Assembly (NCBI GenBank): GCA_964653795.1
Contig: CAZZHO010000233.1
Location: 1 to 6,173 of the forward strand
Length of the DNA: 6,173 bases
Origin: JAWPMT01 sp964653795
GTDB lineage: Bacteria; Bacteroidota; Bacteroidia; Cytophagales; Cyclobacteriaceae
Direction of reading: 5' to 3'
Shown piece by piece: positions 4,854 to 6,173 of the stretch. Under the pieces are notes generated by a model. That model made no database searches. It had not been told where the DNA came from and saw only the letters and a list, made by a program, of their open reading frames with translations. Both the position numbers and the translations under genes were made by a program. Position 1 is the stretch's first letter, and each line of letters starts with the position of its first letter.

Positions 4854-6173
4854 TCAAGCAGTTTTAGCGATTTTCTTACTTTCTTTCGGCAACTCGATCA
4901 CAAACTCAGTGCCTTTGTCCACCTCACTATTCACGTAGATTTTGCCATCGTGCTTTTCAATGATACCATAGGTGATGGACAAGCCAAGACCTGTTCCGAT
5001 GCCCACAGGCTTAGTCGTGAAGAATGGTTCAAAAATCTTTTTCTTCACATCTTCAGGTATTCCAGATCCGTTGTCCATAATTCGGATAATTACACTTTTC
5101 TGAAGGTTTTCGGTATAGATCATAATCTTACCATCATTACGCTCCTCGGGTATAGCTTGAATGGCGTTACTCAAAAGGTTCATAAATACCTGATTAAGCT
5201 GTCCAGGATAACACATGATGTCACCCAGAGAGTCATCGAAGAACTTCTTAACATCTACCCTATCCTTGGTCTTATTTCTCAAGAGAATGAGGGTACTGTC
5301 CAGGCACTCGTTGATGTTTGCTGCTTTTTGATCCTCTTCATCCAGTCTGGAGAACACCCGAAGACCTTTTACAATCTCGATGGTACGGTTTGCGCCGTTT
5401 TTGATATCGGCCAGTACTGTCGGCAAATTCTTCATGAGCTTTTCAAACCGCAGGCGTTTCTTCATGTCTGAGATTTCGCTAAGGATTACCTCCATCTGGC
5501 CATTTTGGGCGTGTTCCAGTTCGTTGTATTTAGTCATGATCTTAGTCAGATCATCCAGACTCATGTTCAATGAATCAATACCATTATATACAAAGTTGAT
5601 AGGGTTATTAATTTCGTGCGCAATACCTGCTGTGAGCTGACCAATGGAAGCCATCTTCTCATTCTGCACCATCTGAGTCTGCGTGTCTTTTAGTCTGCCC
5701 AGCGCCTCATCGAGCTCTTTCTTACTTTTTCGCTCCTCTTCAAGTGCATGGTTAAGTTCTTCTTCTTTCTTCATCAAGGCTTCAGAGTTGGCGAACTGGC
5801 TATCCATAATCTCCCGCATTTGTTCCTCAGACTCTTGAATTTCAAGCTCGAGGTTTTTCCTCTCTGTGATATCACTTTCGATCGCAATGAATTTCTCCAG
5901 TTGCCTGTTTCCGTCGAAGATCGGCGTAATGGATAAGGACAACCAGTAGCCTTTTCCGGATTTCGAGTAATTGTAAATCTCTGCTGTAAAAGGAGCCAGT
6001 GAATCCAATCCTTCCCGAATGGCTTTGACTTGCTCCGGCTTGGTTTCTTCACCTTGCAGGAAGTTGCCCGGCTTTTTACCAATCACTTCGTCAAACTTGT
6101 ATTCTGTGATTTTTTCAAAACCTTCGTTGACCCACTCAATATTACCGTTCTTATCGGTGATAATTACGGCATT
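4854..6173 (-). CDS. PAS-domain sensor histidine kinase, N-terminus outside window
   Basis: The frame is open to the window edge; the GTG at 6086 is an internal Val codon inside a PAS domain. About 439 residues are visible. The PAS domain covers visible residues 1-105, with ITDKNGNIEWVN, GKKPGNFLQG, YNYSKSGKGYW and the closing IESDITERK. It resembles flavin-binding LOV domains but lacks their photoactive cysteine. A charged coiled coil (about 106-168) follows. The dimerisation domain has H-box EKMASIGQLTAGIAHEINNP with phosphorylated His186 (codon 5618-5616) and an extended helical hairpin up to IVKGLRVFSRLDE. The ATPase domain has N-box QVFMNLLSNAIQAI, G1 MDNGSGIP, F-box FEPFFTTKP and G2 GTGLGLS, so it is complete. 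No membrane segment is visible, but further sensor domains may lie upstream. The stop precedes the regulator ATG by 2 bases, marking the two as a cognate pair. Confidence 0.93.
   Translation of the reverse strand, partial: NAVIITDKNGNIEWVNEGFEKITEYKFDEVIGKKPGNFLQGEETKPEQVKAIREGLDSLAPFTAEIYNYSKSGKGYWLSLSITPIFDGNRQLEKFIAIESDITERKNLELEIQESEEQMREIMDSQFANSEALMKKEEELNHALEEERKSKKELDEALGRLKDTQTQMVQNEKMASIGQLTAGIAHEINNPINFVYNGIDSLNMSLDDLTKIMTKYNELEHAQNGQMEVILSEISDMKKRLRFEKLMKNLPTVLADIKNGANRTIEIVKGLRVFSRLDEEDQKAANINECLDSTLILLRNKTKDRVDVKKFFDDSLGDIMCYPGQLNQVFMNLLSNAIQAIPEERNDGKIMIYTENLQKSVIIRIMDNGSGIPEDVKKKIFEPFFTTKPVGIGTGLGLSITYGIIEKHDGKIYVNSEVDKGTEFVIELPKESKKIAKTA

Noticed and set aside
4857..4857. TTG start for the response regulator
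   Set aside because: An ATG two codons downstream fits better and leaves the protein essentially unchanged; TTG starts are uncommon.
4950..5471. Long open frame (173 codons) on the plus strand opposite the histidine kinase
   Set aside because: It is antisense to well-conserved dimerisation and ATPase motifs, its translation resembles no family, and similar open antisense frames occur along the whole kinase-regulator region.
5850..6173. True LOV blue-light photoreceptor
   Set aside because: The cysteine needed for the flavin adduct is absent; the matching position is Gly in GKKPGNFLQ.

Overview
The window carries two convergent gene blocks that meet at about 3375. The plus-strand block (1-3374) is the interior and tail of a gas vesicle (gvp) cluster. 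Its order is an ArsA/GET3-type ATPase (5' end outside the window), GvpF/L paralog 1, GvpG, GvpF/L paralog 2, a short GvpA/J/M/S-family protein, and a strongly diverged GvpF/L paralog 3. Genes overlap by 11, 4 and 20 bases or are separated by 37 and 16 bases, so they almost certainly form one transcript whose promoter lies left of the window. The main shell gene gvpA, gvpN and gvpK are not in view.

The minus-strand block (6173 down to 3376) is a signalling operon read towards the gvp genes. It holds a PAS-domain sensor histidine kinase (N-terminus outside the window), a response regulator whose C-terminal half looks like a SpoIIE/RsbU-type PP2C phosphatase fold missing most metal-binding aspartates, and an unrecognised 75-residue protein. 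These genes are also close-packed (kinase stop 2 bases from the regulator ATG, then a 12-base gap). The stop codons of the two convergent operons lie inside one small AT-rich palindrome, and a single base separates the two genes.

The organism is most likely a member of Bacteroidota, perhaps of the Cytophagales type. Base composition is moderate to AT-leaning, no start codon has a convincing Shine-Dalgarno sequence, and the two-component proteins look typical of that phylum. This is inference from style, not proof. Every stretch is coding; the only intergenic gaps are 37 bases or less.

The gvp proteins would act together in nucleating and assembling the protein shell of gas vesicles: GvpF/L and GvpG as accessory assembly factors, the GvpJ/S-like protein as a minor shell-family component. 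The GET3-like ATPase is a plausible chaperone for the hydrophobic shell subunits. The neighbouring kinase/regulator pair may sense a condition relevant to buoyancy, but only adjacency supports that link. The points most worth a second look are the GET3-like ATPase in a gvp operon, the triplicated and diverging GvpF/L genes, and the regulator with a probable pseudophosphatase output domain followed by an unknown small protein.
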